This document shows, piece after piece, positions 35,314-43,544 of a stretch of DNA of 64,000 bases. Source of the stretch: Hyphomicrobium_A sp035517115 (lineage in GTDB: Bacteria; Pseudomonadota; Alphaproteobacteria; Rhizobiales; Hyphomicrobiaceae); contig DATIZL010000084.1 of the NCBI GenBank assembly GCA_035517115.1, forward strand, positions 19,657-83,656, written 5' to 3'. Every line of letters begins with the position of its first letter. The stretch's first letter is position 1. Under the pieces are notes generated by a model, which worked only from the letters and a program-made list of their open reading frames with translations, did not search any database and had not been told where the DNA came from. A program made the translations under genes and the position numbers.

Positions 35314-35992
35314 AGGCGGTGGCGAGCGAGCGAGCGCGGAACCCGAGCGCGACCTCGTCGGGATCATAGCGGCTCTCGATCCACGCGCGAAAGCTCAAGC
35401 TGCCCGCGCCGCGATCGCGGCGATAGGCTTCGATCACGCGCCGGAGAATGCCCGCGCGCGAGGAGCGAAGATGGCCGAAGCGCAGCGATAGCTGGTCCAA
35501 GCCCTCGTCCACCGGACGGCCCTCGACGGCGATGAGGTAGACGGCGGCGACGAAGCCGGTGCGGTCGGCTCCCGACTTGCAGTGGATCAGCGCAGGGTAG
35601 GTCAGCGAGGCGAGTAGATCGATCAGATCGAGCAGGTCCTGCTTGCGGGGTGCTTGCCGCGCGCGGATGGCGACCTTGTGCAGATCGAGGTGCATCCGCT
35701 CGCAGGCCTCCTTCTCGAGCGGCCATGACCCGAACGCGCGTCCGCCGCGCACGCAGATTACGCTTCTGAGGCCCTTCTCCTGCAGGCTCTTCAGGTCGCC
35801 GGGCGTCGGCTGCGCCGAGCGCCACAGGCGTTCGGTGACGCGATGGCGATTGCGGTAGAACAGGCGCAGGATCCCGTGATCGAACAACAGGAGGTCGAGC
35901 CAGGCATGCGCGCGCCCCAGCGGAGTTAGACCCGCCTCCCAGGATTCGGCCCGGCGTGCGAGCCGCTCCTCGCGCCTTTCGAATTTGAGCAT
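35282..35992 (-). CDS. Tyrosine/dual-specificity phosphatase-like protein
   Basis: A 236-aa protein with the P-loop HCKSGADRTG (Cys138, Arg144), the CX5R signature of cysteine phosphatases. RLWRSAQPTPGDLKSL and GLRSVICVRGGR upstream are typical of bacterial members. A ~45-residue basic N-terminus and a C-terminal helical extension flank the domain. Similar Rhizobiales proteins sit near envelope polysaccharide genes, but no such link is seen here. Overlaps the oxygenase gene tail-to-tail. Confidence 0.85.
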   Translation of the reverse strand: MLKFERREERLARRAESWEAGLTPLGRAHAWLDLLLFDHGILRLFYRNRHRVTERLWRSAQPTPGDLKSLQEKGLRSVICVRGGRAFGSWPLEKEACERMHLDLHKVAIRARQAPRKQDLLDLIDLLASLTYPALIHCKSGADRTGFVAAVYLIAVEGRPVDEGLDQLSLRFGHLRSSRAGILRRVIEAYRRDRGAGSLSFRAWIESRYDPDEVALGFRARSLATAFTERLLRREG

Positions 35993-36187
35993 CCTCTGCC
36001 TTCGATCTGCCTGTCCGCCGCGGACGCCTGCCTACTCTTGTTCCTTACGTCAGTTCTGGCGCAAAGGCAGTCCTATTTGCCGCTACGGTTGAATTCTCAG
36101 GACCAATTCACTGGCCACGGCATTACCGTGTAAGGCCCGCGTAATCTCGGCGCCCTATGTCGCGCTGTCGCGTGGGGGGATGCCTTC

Positions 36188-36277
36188 ATGACAACTGGGC
36201 TCATAGTGCTCCTCGCATTTGTCGGGGGAGGCATCGTCTCCTTTCTCGTCATATTGAGCATGTGGCTTGACGGCTGA
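36188..36277 (+). CDS. 29-residue membrane micropeptide candidate
   Basis: A short frame from ATG 36188 encodes 29 residues, nearly all one hydrophobic helix (about GLIVLLAFVGGGIVSFLVIL), ending in SMWLDG. GGGGGGAT lies about 7 bases before the ATG, a strong ribosome site. The 348-base gap between the phosphatase and the hydrolase gene has no other candidate. No family is recognised; coding is inferred from the ribosome site and clear membrane-helix pattern. Confidence 0.5.
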   Translation: MTTGLIVLLAFVGGGIVSFLVILSMWLDG

Positions 36278-36340
36278 GGCCGAGCCCGGCGCTTTCCGCG
36301 CGGTCCTCCGCCCGGCTTCGTCGAAGCACCACGGCCAAGC

Positions 36341-37414
36341 CTACTCGGAGAGGTCGCCCGCCACCTTGAGCACGGCCACCGGGCCGATGGGCGGCTTCCA
36401 CCTCTTCAACTGATGCGCGAGTTGAATGAGTGCCTGCTGTTGCTCGCCCCAGCTGCGTCCGCCGGCAACGGCGGCAACGATGGGCCGGTCATCGACCTCA
36501 TTGAGGCATGCGCCTGCGACGGCGAGCGAGTAGAACTCCGTGCCGTGGTGGTGGGCGCCCTTTCCTTCGACCTCGATGAGCTTGGCCAAGTGGCCGGCGC
36601 CCTTCAGCTCGTTGATGAACTGCGCCTGGTATTTGTAGGGCACGACCGTATCGTTCCGGTCGGCGAGCGCGAAGATGCGCCGGTCCCAGCGCGTCGCGAT
36701 CGAGCCCAAGTGATCGGACGGATCGTACATGGCACGGTGGAGGACATTTCTGTTCGGGTGGTACCCAATCCTCGTCAGATAGTCGTATTGGACCTCGGTG
36801 AGCTCCGTTGCTCCCGACCCCAAGACATCGCAATGCACGTCCGTCCTGCCGAGCGTCAGGAGCGCCGCGGCGATGGTCGCACCGCCGGACTGGCCGGCGA
36901 GCGCGATGTCATCGATCCCGAGCCTCTCTTTCAGGGCGTCGACGACGGCGTTCATGACGAACGTCTCCTTCGGGAGCCTGCGCTCGCCGTGATTGCCGGA
37001 GGACCCCTGCAGCCCGACGCGCGAGACATAGACGTAACGCACCCGCATCTTGTCCGCCCAGGCCTGCAATAGCTTCTTCATCATCACGAGCTCGGATTCG
37101 AGCTTGCCGGGTGTGCCGAACTGCTCGGGGGAAGCGTCGCCGCCGAAGAAGAGAACGGCCTGGCGGCGCGGCTCAAAGCCCTTGGTGACGAAGTAGGCGA
37201 CGCACTCGGTTCCTAGCTTCGTCTCGATGAACACGCGTCCGTCGAGGGATTCGCACTTTGCTTTCGAGGTACTTTCCTCGATCAGCACGCGATGAAACTT
37301 CACGGCGCCGGGCGCGAACGTGTCGGCGAAGGCGACCCTCACCGCAACCGATGCCACGAAGGCCAGGATTGTGCCCGCCGTGACGCAAAAACTGCGTTTC
37401 GCCTCCGAGGTCAT
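36341..37414 (-). CDS. Exported serine hydrolase, alpha/beta-hydrolase fold
   Basis: A 357-aa protein with an N-terminal signal or anchor (TAGTILAFVASVAVRVAFA), then an alpha/beta-hydrolase core with nucleophile motif AGQSGGAT (Ser176). An Asp in ADRNDTVVP and a His in GKGAHHHGTEF are plausible triad members. VLFFGGDASPEQFG may form the oxyanion region. Substrate unknown; carboxylesterase or peptidase activity is possible. The ATG at 37414 with GGAGGG 5 bases upstream fixes the start; the frame stays open upstream to 37993 but that part is antisense-like noise. Confidence 0.75.
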   Translation of the reverse strand: MTSEAKRSFCVTAGTILAFVASVAVRVAFADTFAPGAVKFHRVLIEESTSKAKCESLDGRVFIETKLGTECVAYFVTKGFEPRRQAVLFFGGDASPEQFGTPGKLESELVMMKKLLQAWADKMRVRYVYVSRVGLQGSSGNHGERRLPKETFVMNAVVDALKERLGIDDIALAGQSGGATIAAALLTLGRTDVHCDVLGSGATELTEVQYDYLTRIGYHPNRNVLHRAMYDPSDHLGSIATRWDRRIFALADRNDTVVPYKYQAQFINELKGAGHLAKLIEVEGKGAHHHGTEFYSLAVAGACLNEVDDRPIVAAVAGGRSWGEQQQALIQLAHQLKRWKPPIGPVAVLKVAGDLSE

Positions 37415-37512
37415 TGGACCCTCCAATCTCGGCTCCGCGCGAACTTGCGGTGCAAGATTGCTAGGTCCGGAGGCCTTCACGCGCTGTTCTCTGGGGAACA
37501 GCAGCGGTGGGG

Positions 37513-38376
37513 CTAGCGCACCACGAGCAGAGGGCAGGGGAGCGCGGCGGCGAGCGAGCGCGGCGCGTCCTCGCCCGAGACGACGAGGCCGCCGTACTGC
37601 GCCAGCACGAGACCCGCCTTGTGACGGCGCACGGCGGCCGCGATCGCGTTGACGTCGCCGCGCGCCGCAAGCACGGCCTCGAGCGCCGGGCCGCCGCTTT
37701 CGGCGAACAAGAGCCGCGCGCGCCCCTCGAGCTCGGACAAGTCGCTCGGGCGGTTGCCGACGAGCATGAGCCGGACCCCGGACTGGGCCGCGCGCGCCAG
37801 CCGTTCGGCCGCTTTCAACAGCGGCTCGAGCCGCTCGAAGTGCTCGACTGCTGCGACCACCGGGCCGCTCGAGCCGCGCGCCGCCGTGCCGGCGACGAGA
37901 ACGCCGGTGGTATCGCCGACGTGCGCAAAGACCTCGCGTAGACGCCGGTCGTCGGCCGCTGCGAACGGCTCCGCGATAGCGACGACGTTCCACGGCCCCT
38001 TCTCAGCGCAAGCGCTCGCCAGAGCACTTAAGGGATCGCCGCGCATGGTGCGCGCGCGGCAAGGGATGGCCGAGCGCTTGGCGGCCTCCGCCACCTGGCG
38101 CTGCAGGGCCGCCCCCACGAAGCGCAGCTCGTGCTCGAGATCGGGCGCGGCGATCGATCGCCAGCCCTCGCCGGACGCAAGCTGACGCGCGAACGGGAAC
38201 TGCGCGAGATCGAAGAGTTGCTTGTCCTCGACATAGAGGCTTTCGACCTCGGAGCCGAAGGCATGGGCGAGCTGCATCGCCGCCTCGATCGCGGGAGAGC
38301 TCGTGCGCCCCGCAGTCGGCAGCCAGACGACGACGCGGCCGCGCTCCTCGCCGGCGGCAGCGACGTGGGCGATCAT
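37513..38376 (-). CDS. UspA-like stress protein coupled to the Lon-like ATPase
   Basis: A 287-aa protein resembling two tandem universal-stress domains: N-terminal half with VVVWLPTAGR, AMQLAHAFGSEVESLYVEDK and WNVVAIAEPFAA; C-terminal half with HKAGLVLAQYGG and CPLLVVR. The glycine-rich ATP motif of classic Usp proteins is weak, so nucleotide binding is uncertain. The ATG at 38376 overlaps the stop of the upstream Lon-like gene by 4 bases (ATGA), so the two are translated together and probably cooperate. Confidence 0.65.
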   Translation of the reverse strand: MIAHVAAAGEERGRVVVWLPTAGRTSSPAIEAAMQLAHAFGSEVESLYVEDKQLFDLAQFPFARQLASGEGWRSIAAPDLEHELRFVGAALQRQVAEAAKRSAIPCRARTMRGDPLSALASACAEKGPWNVVAIAEPFAAADDRRLREVFAHVGDTTGVLVAGTAARGSSGPVVAAVEHFERLEPLLKAAERLARAAQSGVRLMLVGNRPSDLSELEGRARLLFAESGGPALEAVLAARGDVNAIAAAVRRHKAGLVLAQYGGLVVSGEDAPRSLAAALPCPLLVVR

Positions 38377-40166
38377 GACAGCGCGCCTAGGCCGCGCGCA
38401 CCGGAACGCCCTTTGCGCTCCTCCAGCGCGCGCTTGACGTCGTCGATGGAGGTCACCTTGCGCCCTTCGCGGCCGGCCCAATGGTCGGCCTCACGGCAGA
38501 TGTCGGCGATGTGGGAAACCTCGAGCGAGAGCTTGCCGTTGCCGCCGGCCTTGCGCGCGGCCTCGTCGATGAGCATGGCGACGCCGCCGGCGTCGACCGG
38601 CTTCAAGGAGTTCTGCGCCACGATGCCAGCGATGAGGCGCGCGTAGGCGGTGATGATCTCGTCCGAGCGCTCGACCGAATCCTCGAACTCGGCTTCCACC
38701 TTGAACAGCCGCATGAGGCGCGGGCAGCCCTTGGCGAGCGCGCGCTGATCGGCGGCGTCTCCCAGAACGACGAGCTTCGCGCTCAATGGAATAGGCTCCA
38801 AGTCTGGGATTTCGCTCGACCCCAGCGCAACCGGCTCGGAGGGCGGATCAAAGCGGATCTCGCCTGCTTCAAGGGCACGCGCGAGCGCTTCAGCCGTGGC
38901 ACGGGGAGCCGAGAGCAGCTCGCGCGCCTCGAGCAGCAGGAAACCGCCGTTGGCGCGATGCAGCGCCCCCGGCTTGATGCGGGAAACCTGGACAGGCTGC
39001 CCTTCGCCGCCGCCCGCCGCGGATTCGACGCGGCCGAAGATGTTGGCATAGGTCGGGTTCGCCTCGGCGACCACGGGTGCACCAGGCGTGGCGCCGCTCG
39101 CCGCCATCACGTGCACGCGGTAGCGCATGAAGCGCGGGTCCCCGATAGTGCCGACCGGAACCTTGACGCTCTCGTGCCCGCCCGATCCTAAGAACAGCGC
39201 CGCATTGCGGATGAGATCGCGCCCCGCGGCCTTGATGAAGCTCTCCACGCCGGAGGCATCGCCGAACTGGATCTTCAGTTCATCGAGCACGGCGCGCACC
39301 TGGCGCCCTGCCACCTGCTCGTTCAGCGCGTTGAGCCGCTCGCGCCGTGCCTTCTCCGCGCCCGGGCGCTCGGCCAGCAGCGCCTCGATCTCCGATTCGA
39401 GCGCGGCGATCTTGGTCTCCACCTCGCGCCGCAGCTCCTCCGGCACCGAGTTGAACACGTCCGTCTTCACTACCTTGCCTTCGAGGATCGGCGCCACGGC
39501 GATGCCGGCAGGGGTGCGCAGAAGCGCGATGTTTTGCGCCTCGGCCTCGCGCCGCAGCGTCTCCAGCGCGTCCTCGCGGCTGAAGCGGAACTCCTCCTCG
39601 ATGGTGCGGCGTTTGAGTTCATAGTCGTCGGCTGCGAAAGCCGCGGGCAGCGCGTCGGCGAGACGGTCGATGACCTGCGCCATGCCGTCGGCGAACGCCT
39701 TTGCCGTGCCGGCCGGGAGCTTCAGCGCGCGAAAGCCGCCTGCGGCATCGAAGGAGCTGACGTAGACCCAATCCGATGGCTTCTCCGTGGTGCGGGCGAT
39801 CGCCTGCAGCTCAGAGCGCACGGTCGCGGCATAGCCCGAGCCTTCGGTCCCGGTGACGAGAATGTTGTAGCCCGGGCCCTTCATGCCGGCGCCGAAGGTG
39901 AGCGCATTGAGCGCCCGCGCCTGGCCGACGGCGCCACTCGCGGGCTCGATGTCGGCGGTCGTCTCGAAGCCGAGCGTCTTGGGGTCGAGCCCGCCGGCGT
40001 CGAGGTTCGGCAGCGACGGAGCCGAGCCATTGGCGCCCGCGTGCGTTTCGGATGAAGGAGCGGGCGCCGGTGCCGCCGATTCGGGCTCGGCGGACTTGCT
40101 CTTGCCTTGCTTGGCGCGTTTGAAGAACATGCGGTCCAGGCGCTCGTCTTGCGGATGAGTTGCCAC
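38373..40166 (-). CDS. Lon-like AAA protein (COG1067 type) lacking the peptidase domain
   Basis: A 597-aa protein. Residues ~60-120 match the start of LonB/LonC-type AAA modules (LDPKTLGFETTADIEPASGA, VGQARALNALTFGAGMKGPG), but the P-loop reads GTEGSGYAAT (106-115), with Tyr where Lys or Arg is expected. A coiled insertion (residues ~200-310) and Walker B/sensor region (LHRANGGFLLLEARELL, PIPLSAKLVVLGD) follow, then the helical lid. The protein ends at ARGLGALS, exactly where the S16 peptidase domain (Ser-Lys dyad) begins in full-length ~800-aa relatives. The next gene overlaps by 4 bases, so this is not a simple frameshift. A non-proteolytic remodeller or scaffold is possible. Confidence 0.8.
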   Translation of the reverse strand: MATHPQDERLDRMFFKRAKQGKSKSAEPESAAPAPAPSSETHAGANGSAPSLPNLDAGGLDPKTLGFETTADIEPASGAVGQARALNALTFGAGMKGPGYNILVTGTEGSGYAATVRSELQAIARTTEKPSDWVYVSSFDAAGGFRALKLPAGTAKAFADGMAQVIDRLADALPAAFAADDYELKRRTIEEEFRFSREDALETLRREAEAQNIALLRTPAGIAVAPILEGKVVKTDVFNSVPEELRREVETKIAALESEIEALLAERPGAEKARRERLNALNEQVAGRQVRAVLDELKIQFGDASGVESFIKAAGRDLIRNAALFLGSGGHESVKVPVGTIGDPRFMRYRVHVMAASGATPGAPVVAEANPTYANIFGRVESAAGGGEGQPVQVSRIKPGALHRANGGFLLLEARELLSAPRATAEALARALEAGEIRFDPPSEPVALGSSEIPDLEPIPLSAKLVVLGDAADQRALAKGCPRLMRLFKVEAEFEDSVERSDEIITAYARLIAGIVAQNSLKPVDAGGVAMLIDEAARKAGGNGKLSLEVSHIADICREADHWAGREGRKVTSIDDVKRALEERKGRSGARGLGALS

Positions 40167-40280
40167 AACGCCAAGAACAGGTCCGAGCGCGCCGGCGAGC
40201 CGGCACGCGCGGCGGGGAAATCATCAACGGAATTGTGCGCTCCCCCGGATCGTCCCGTGCCACCAGCTTGCGGCGGATCA

Positions 40281-40796
40281 ATGACGGCAGAGCAGGATAA
40301 AGCCGGGGATATCGGCATCGATGTGGCGGACGCCGGCCGCGACGCCGCCGAGCAGGTGCTGCGCCGCGATGCGGTGACGCGCGAGGTTTGCCGCGGCGTC
40401 TGCCGGCTGTTGCGCGACCTCGGGCACGCCTGCATCGCAGAGCTGCCCCTGCCCAACGGGCGGCGCGCCGACGTGGTCGGGCTTTCCCAGAGCGGCGACC
40501 TCTGGATCGTCGAGGTCAAATCCGGCGTCGAGGACTTCCGCACCGATCACAAGTGGCCGGAATACCGGGATTTTTCGGACGCGCTCTTCTTCGCGGTGGC
40601 GCCCGGCTTCCCCTTGGAGCTCATCCCCGCCGACACCGGCTTGATCCTCGCCGACCGCTACGGCGGGGAAATCGTGCGGCAGGCACCGGAAACGCGCCTC
40701 GCACCGGCCCGCCGCAAGGCCATGACGCTGCGCTTTGCGCACTGCGCGGCCCTCTCCCTGCAGGCCGCACTCGACCCGGCTTTGAAGATTTCCTGA
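40281..40796 (+). CDS. mmcB: MmcB family DNA-repair protein
   Basis: A 171-aa protein with a PD-(D/E)XK-like nuclease core: LRDLGHACIAELPLPNGRRA, DVVGL and WIVEVKSG, where Asp, Glu and Lys form the motif. RTDHKWPEYRDFSDALFFAV is diagnostic of MmcB, an SOS-linked protein found in alphaproteobacteria. The ATG at 40281 follows GGCGGAT. It is divergent from the Lon-like gene (114 bases). Confidence 0.88.
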   Translation: MTAEQDKAGDIGIDVADAGRDAAEQVLRRDAVTREVCRGVCRLLRDLGHACIAELPLPNGRRADVVGLSQSGDLWIVEVKSGVEDFRTDHKWPEYRDFSDALFFAVAPGFPLELIPADTGLILADRYGGEIVRQAPETRLAPARRKAMTLRFAHCAALSLQAALDPALKIS

Positions 40797-40867
40797 TTAC
40801 GCGTCTCAACTGCAGGCGTATAACCACCAGCGGGGAATGGATTTATTCCGCGCGAGGTTTCACGCTC

Positions 40868-41152
40868 ATGGGCAAGAAAAAGCATCAGGATGACGACGAG
40901 GAAGAGCTCGCCGACGACCCGGAGGCGTACTTGGATGTGCCAAAGCCGCGCCCGCAAGCCTATGAGCCGCCGCCGCGGCGCGGCCTGTTGCCAGCCCTCA
41001 GCGTCGGCGACCTCATCGCTCTCCTTGCCCTGATCGTCGTTTCGGCAGCCCTCCTGCTCGAGGGCTACAACAAGGATTTCAAGGACTATTCCAAGGAGAT
41101 AGTGGCGCTGTTCGCCATTGTCGTCGGCTTCCTTCTCGGCCGCAAAGCGTGA
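40868..41152 (+). CDS. Small membrane protein with acidic N-terminus
   Basis: A 94-aa protein: residues 1-45 are charged (KKKHQDDDEEELADD) and Pro-rich, followed by two hydrophobic segments (VGDLIALLALIVVSAALLL and IVALFAIVVGFLLG), and a short basic end GRKA. Unrecognised. It is 71 bases after mmcB on the same strand. Confidence 0.6.
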   Translation: MGKKKHQDDDEEELADDPEAYLDVPKPRPQAYEPPPRRGLLPALSVGDLIALLALIVVSAALLLEGYNKDFKDYSKEIVALFAIVVGFLLGRKA

Positions 41153-41188
41153 AGGAGCCGCGTGACCGCTGCCTAGTCTGAACGGCGC

Positions 41189-41788
41189 TTACTTCGGCGC
41201 GCGCTTGGCGAGAATGCGCTGCAGCGTGCGCCGGTGCATGTTGAGCCGGCGCGCGGTCTCCGAGACATTGCGGTTGCACAGCTCGTAGACGCGCTGGATG
41301 TGCTCCCAGCGCACGCGATCGGCCGACATGGGGTTCTCGGGCGGGGGCGCCTTGTCGTTGGCGGGCGCCAGCAGCGCATCCGTCACGTCGTCGGCGTCGG
41401 CGGGCTTAGCCAGATAGTCGACGGCGCCGAGCTTAACGGCGGTCACTGCGGTGGCGATGTTGCCATAGCCGGTCAGCACGATGGCACGCGAGTCAGGGCG
41501 TGCGCGCGACAGCTCCGCGATGACGTCGAGGCCGTTGCCGTCCTCGAGCCGCATGTCCACCACGGCGAACGCCGGGGGCCGCGTGCGGATGAGCTCGATG
41601 CCCTCCGCAACCGAATGTCCGCCGCGCACCTCGAACCCGCGCAGCTCCATCGCGCGCACGAGCCGCTGCAGAAAGGCGCGGTCGTCGTCGACGATCACGA
41701 GCGAGCGATCCTCGGGGAGCTCGTCCTGCCGGAACGAGAGATCCTCTGCCGTTACGTTAGGCGTATCCGCCACGTCGTCAGCCGACAC
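41189..41788 (-). CDS. regA: Redox response regulator RegA/ActR/PrrA
   Basis: Global redox regulator of the RegB-RegA system. From GTG 41788 (perfect AGGAGG 6 bases upstream, which decides this start over longer ATG frames) the protein is 199 aa. The receiver has acidic pocket Asp residues in VIVDDDRAFL, phospho-acceptor Asp78 in AVVDMRLEDG, Thr/Ser at LTGYG, and Lys128 in YLAKPADADD. The C-terminal helix-turn-helix (VSETARRLNMHRRTLQRIL) is nearly invariant in RegA. In relatives it controls respiration, CO2 and N2 fixation. It lies downstream of regB on the same strand, 223 bases apart, so it likely has its own promoter. Confidence 0.95.
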   Translation of the reverse strand: MSADDVADTPNVTAEDLSFRQDELPEDRSLVIVDDDRAFLQRLVRAMELRGFEVRGGHSVAEGIELIRTRPPAFAVVDMRLEDGNGLDVIAELSRARPDSRAIVLTGYGNIATAVTAVKLGAVDYLAKPADADDVTDALLAPANDKAPPPENPMSADRVRWEHIQRVYELCNRNVSETARRLNMHRRTLQRILAKRAPK

Positions 41789-42011
41789 GGGAGACCTCCT
41801 TACGAATTCTGGTCTGCGCGCGGCCCGATCACGCCGCTCAAAAGGCATTGGACGCATGCGCTCAGCGCATACGTAGGTTGTCGCGCGCCAAACTGCCACC
41901 TTGCAGAAGTCCTGTCAGCCTGATGGCGCGGTTTTTGTCAACGCTCCATTAGGGTAGCCCGCGCCCGACCCAAATGGCCGAAATTTGAAATTGCCACGTA
42001 ACTGCAATCGG

Positions 42012-43373
42012 TTAGCGATTAAGGATGAACGTCCGCGGCCAGCTCACGCGCACGATGGCGCCCGTGCGGGGCCCAGCCCGGTTGGCGAGGCTGACGGTGG
42101 CACCCGAGCGCTCGAGCAGCGTCTTGGCGATGAAGAACCCGAGCCCGAGGCCGGACGCCTCCTCCACCGCGTCGCGGTCGTCGTCCTCGAAGCCTTCGGC
42201 CGGGCGCGTGGTGACGTAGGGCTCGCCGATGTTGTCCATGACCTCATCCGGGAAGCCCGGCCCGTCGTCGGTGATCGTCACCACGAGGTCGGATGCGCTC
42301 CACTCGCCGCTGATATCGACCCTCGATTTAGCGAAGTCGGTGGCGTTCTCGATGATGTTGCCGAGCCCGTAGATCACGCCCGGCCGGCGCTCGACGACCG
42401 CCTCGCCGACGGGTGGTCCGGTATGCTCGACCGACGGCCCCGCGGTAATCGAGATCACCACGCGCCCAGACCGGTAGGGCTCGGCCGCCTCCTCCAGCAT
42501 GGCGCGTACACTCACCCGCGCGTACAGCGGGTCCGGCTCGCCGGGGCTGCGCGTGAGCTTCTGCAGGATCTCGCGGCAACGCAGCGCCTGGCTGCGCAAC
42601 AAGCTGATGTCGTCGCGCAGGGGACTGTCGGCAGGAACCGCGTGCTCGAGCTCCTTGGTGACGACGGAGATCGTCGACAACGGCGTGCCGAGCTCGTGCG
42701 CAGCAGCGGCGGCGAGCCCATCGAGCGCATGCAGCTTCTGCTCGCGGGCAAGCACGAGATCGGTCGCGGTCAAAGCGGCCGACATCTGCCGCGACTCCTT
42801 GGTGAGGCGCCAGGCGTAGAGCGCGAGAAACGTCGTTGACGCGCACACGGCGGCGAAGGTGCCGAACTTGTAGATCAGCGGCAGCTCGAAGGAGAGGCCG
42901 CGATACCAGGGCAGCGGCTCGTGCGCGACCACGAGGAGGCCGGTCGCGGCGAGCGCCATCAAGCCGAGCGCGACCGTGTTGCGCAAGGGCAGCGTCGCCG
43001 CCGAGACCGTGATCGGCGCCGCCATGAGCATGGTGAAAGGATTGTCGATGCCGCCCGTCAGATAGAGCAGCACGGCGAGCTGCACGATGTCGTAGGCGAG
43101 AAGCAGGGTGGCGAACCACACGCTCAAGCGGTGCCGGGACGGGTACCAGACCGCGAGAAAGACGTTGAGCCACGCCGAGAGAGCGATGGCGATGAGGCAC
43201 ATGCCGATCGGCAGCGAAAAACCGAGCCCGAAGGAGACGACCAGGATCGCCACCAGCTGGCCGAGCACGGCGATCCAGCGCAAGCGCACGATGGTATGGA
43301 TACGCAGGCGGCTGTCGACCGTGTCGGCGAGGATGCGGCCATCCCTGCCCGTGCGAAAGAGCTGCTGCACCAC
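42012..43373 (-). CDS. regB: Redox sensor histidine kinase RegB/ActS/PrrB
   Basis: A 453-aa membrane kinase with six hydrophobic N-terminal segments. GGIDNPF (107-113) is the quinone-sensing loop typical of RegB. The H-box AAAAHELGTPLSTI has phospho-His226, and Cys266 in RCREIL corresponds to the redox-active cysteine of the family. ATP-binding boxes are NIIENATDFA, DDGPGF and GLGLGFFIAKTLL. The gene diverges from the SCO/senC gene, the same arrangement as regB/senC in Rhodobacter. RegB phosphorylates RegA when respiration is limited. Confidence 0.95.
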   Translation of the reverse strand: MVQQLFRTGRDGRILADTVDSRLRIHTIVRLRWIAVLGQLVAILVVSFGLGFSLPIGMCLIAIALSAWLNVFLAVWYPSRHRLSVWFATLLLAYDIVQLAVLLYLTGGIDNPFTMLMAAPITVSAATLPLRNTVALGLMALAATGLLVVAHEPLPWYRGLSFELPLIYKFGTFAAVCASTTFLALYAWRLTKESRQMSAALTATDLVLAREQKLHALDGLAAAAAHELGTPLSTISVVTKELEHAVPADSPLRDDISLLRSQALRCREILQKLTRSPGEPDPLYARVSVRAMLEEAAEPYRSGRVVISITAGPSVEHTGPPVGEAVVERRPGVIYGLGNIIENATDFAKSRVDISGEWSASDLVVTITDDGPGFPDEVMDNIGEPYVTTRPAEGFEDDDRDAVEEASGLGLGFFIAKTLLERSGATVSLANRAGPRTGAIVRVSWPRTFILNR

Positions 43374-43440
43374 TTCCTACCCTTAACCAATGCCGGCGGC
43401 GCCAGGTTAGCATGCGGCGCCTGAAAATGCGTTGCCGGGA

Positions 43441-43462
43441 CCTTATCGCGACCGCGATAAGG
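43441..43462. promoter_or_regulatory. Ten-base-arm palindrome between regB and senC
   Basis: CCTTATCGCG (43441-43450) and CGCGATAAGG (43453-43462) form a near-perfect inverted repeat around AC, in the 171-base divergent gap between regB and the SCO gene. A GCGCGAC follows at 43463-43469. Repeated GCGAC/GCGC elements resemble reported RegA/PrrA sites (YGCGRC...GNCGC). GATAAG on either strand could be part of a -10. Autoregulation is inferred. Confidence 0.5.
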
Positions 43463-43544
43463 CGCGACAATAGGGCACCGCCGTGGGACGTTGCGGGCCC
43501 CCGCCCCCGGCTTTAACTGGCGCATCCGAGCTTGAGAGAGAGCC

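Noticed and set aside
37415..37993. Upstream extension of the serine hydrolase frame
   Set aside because: The extension is Arg/Ala-rich noise opposite the Usp-like gene; the ATG at 37414 has a good ribosome site and starts a signal sequence.
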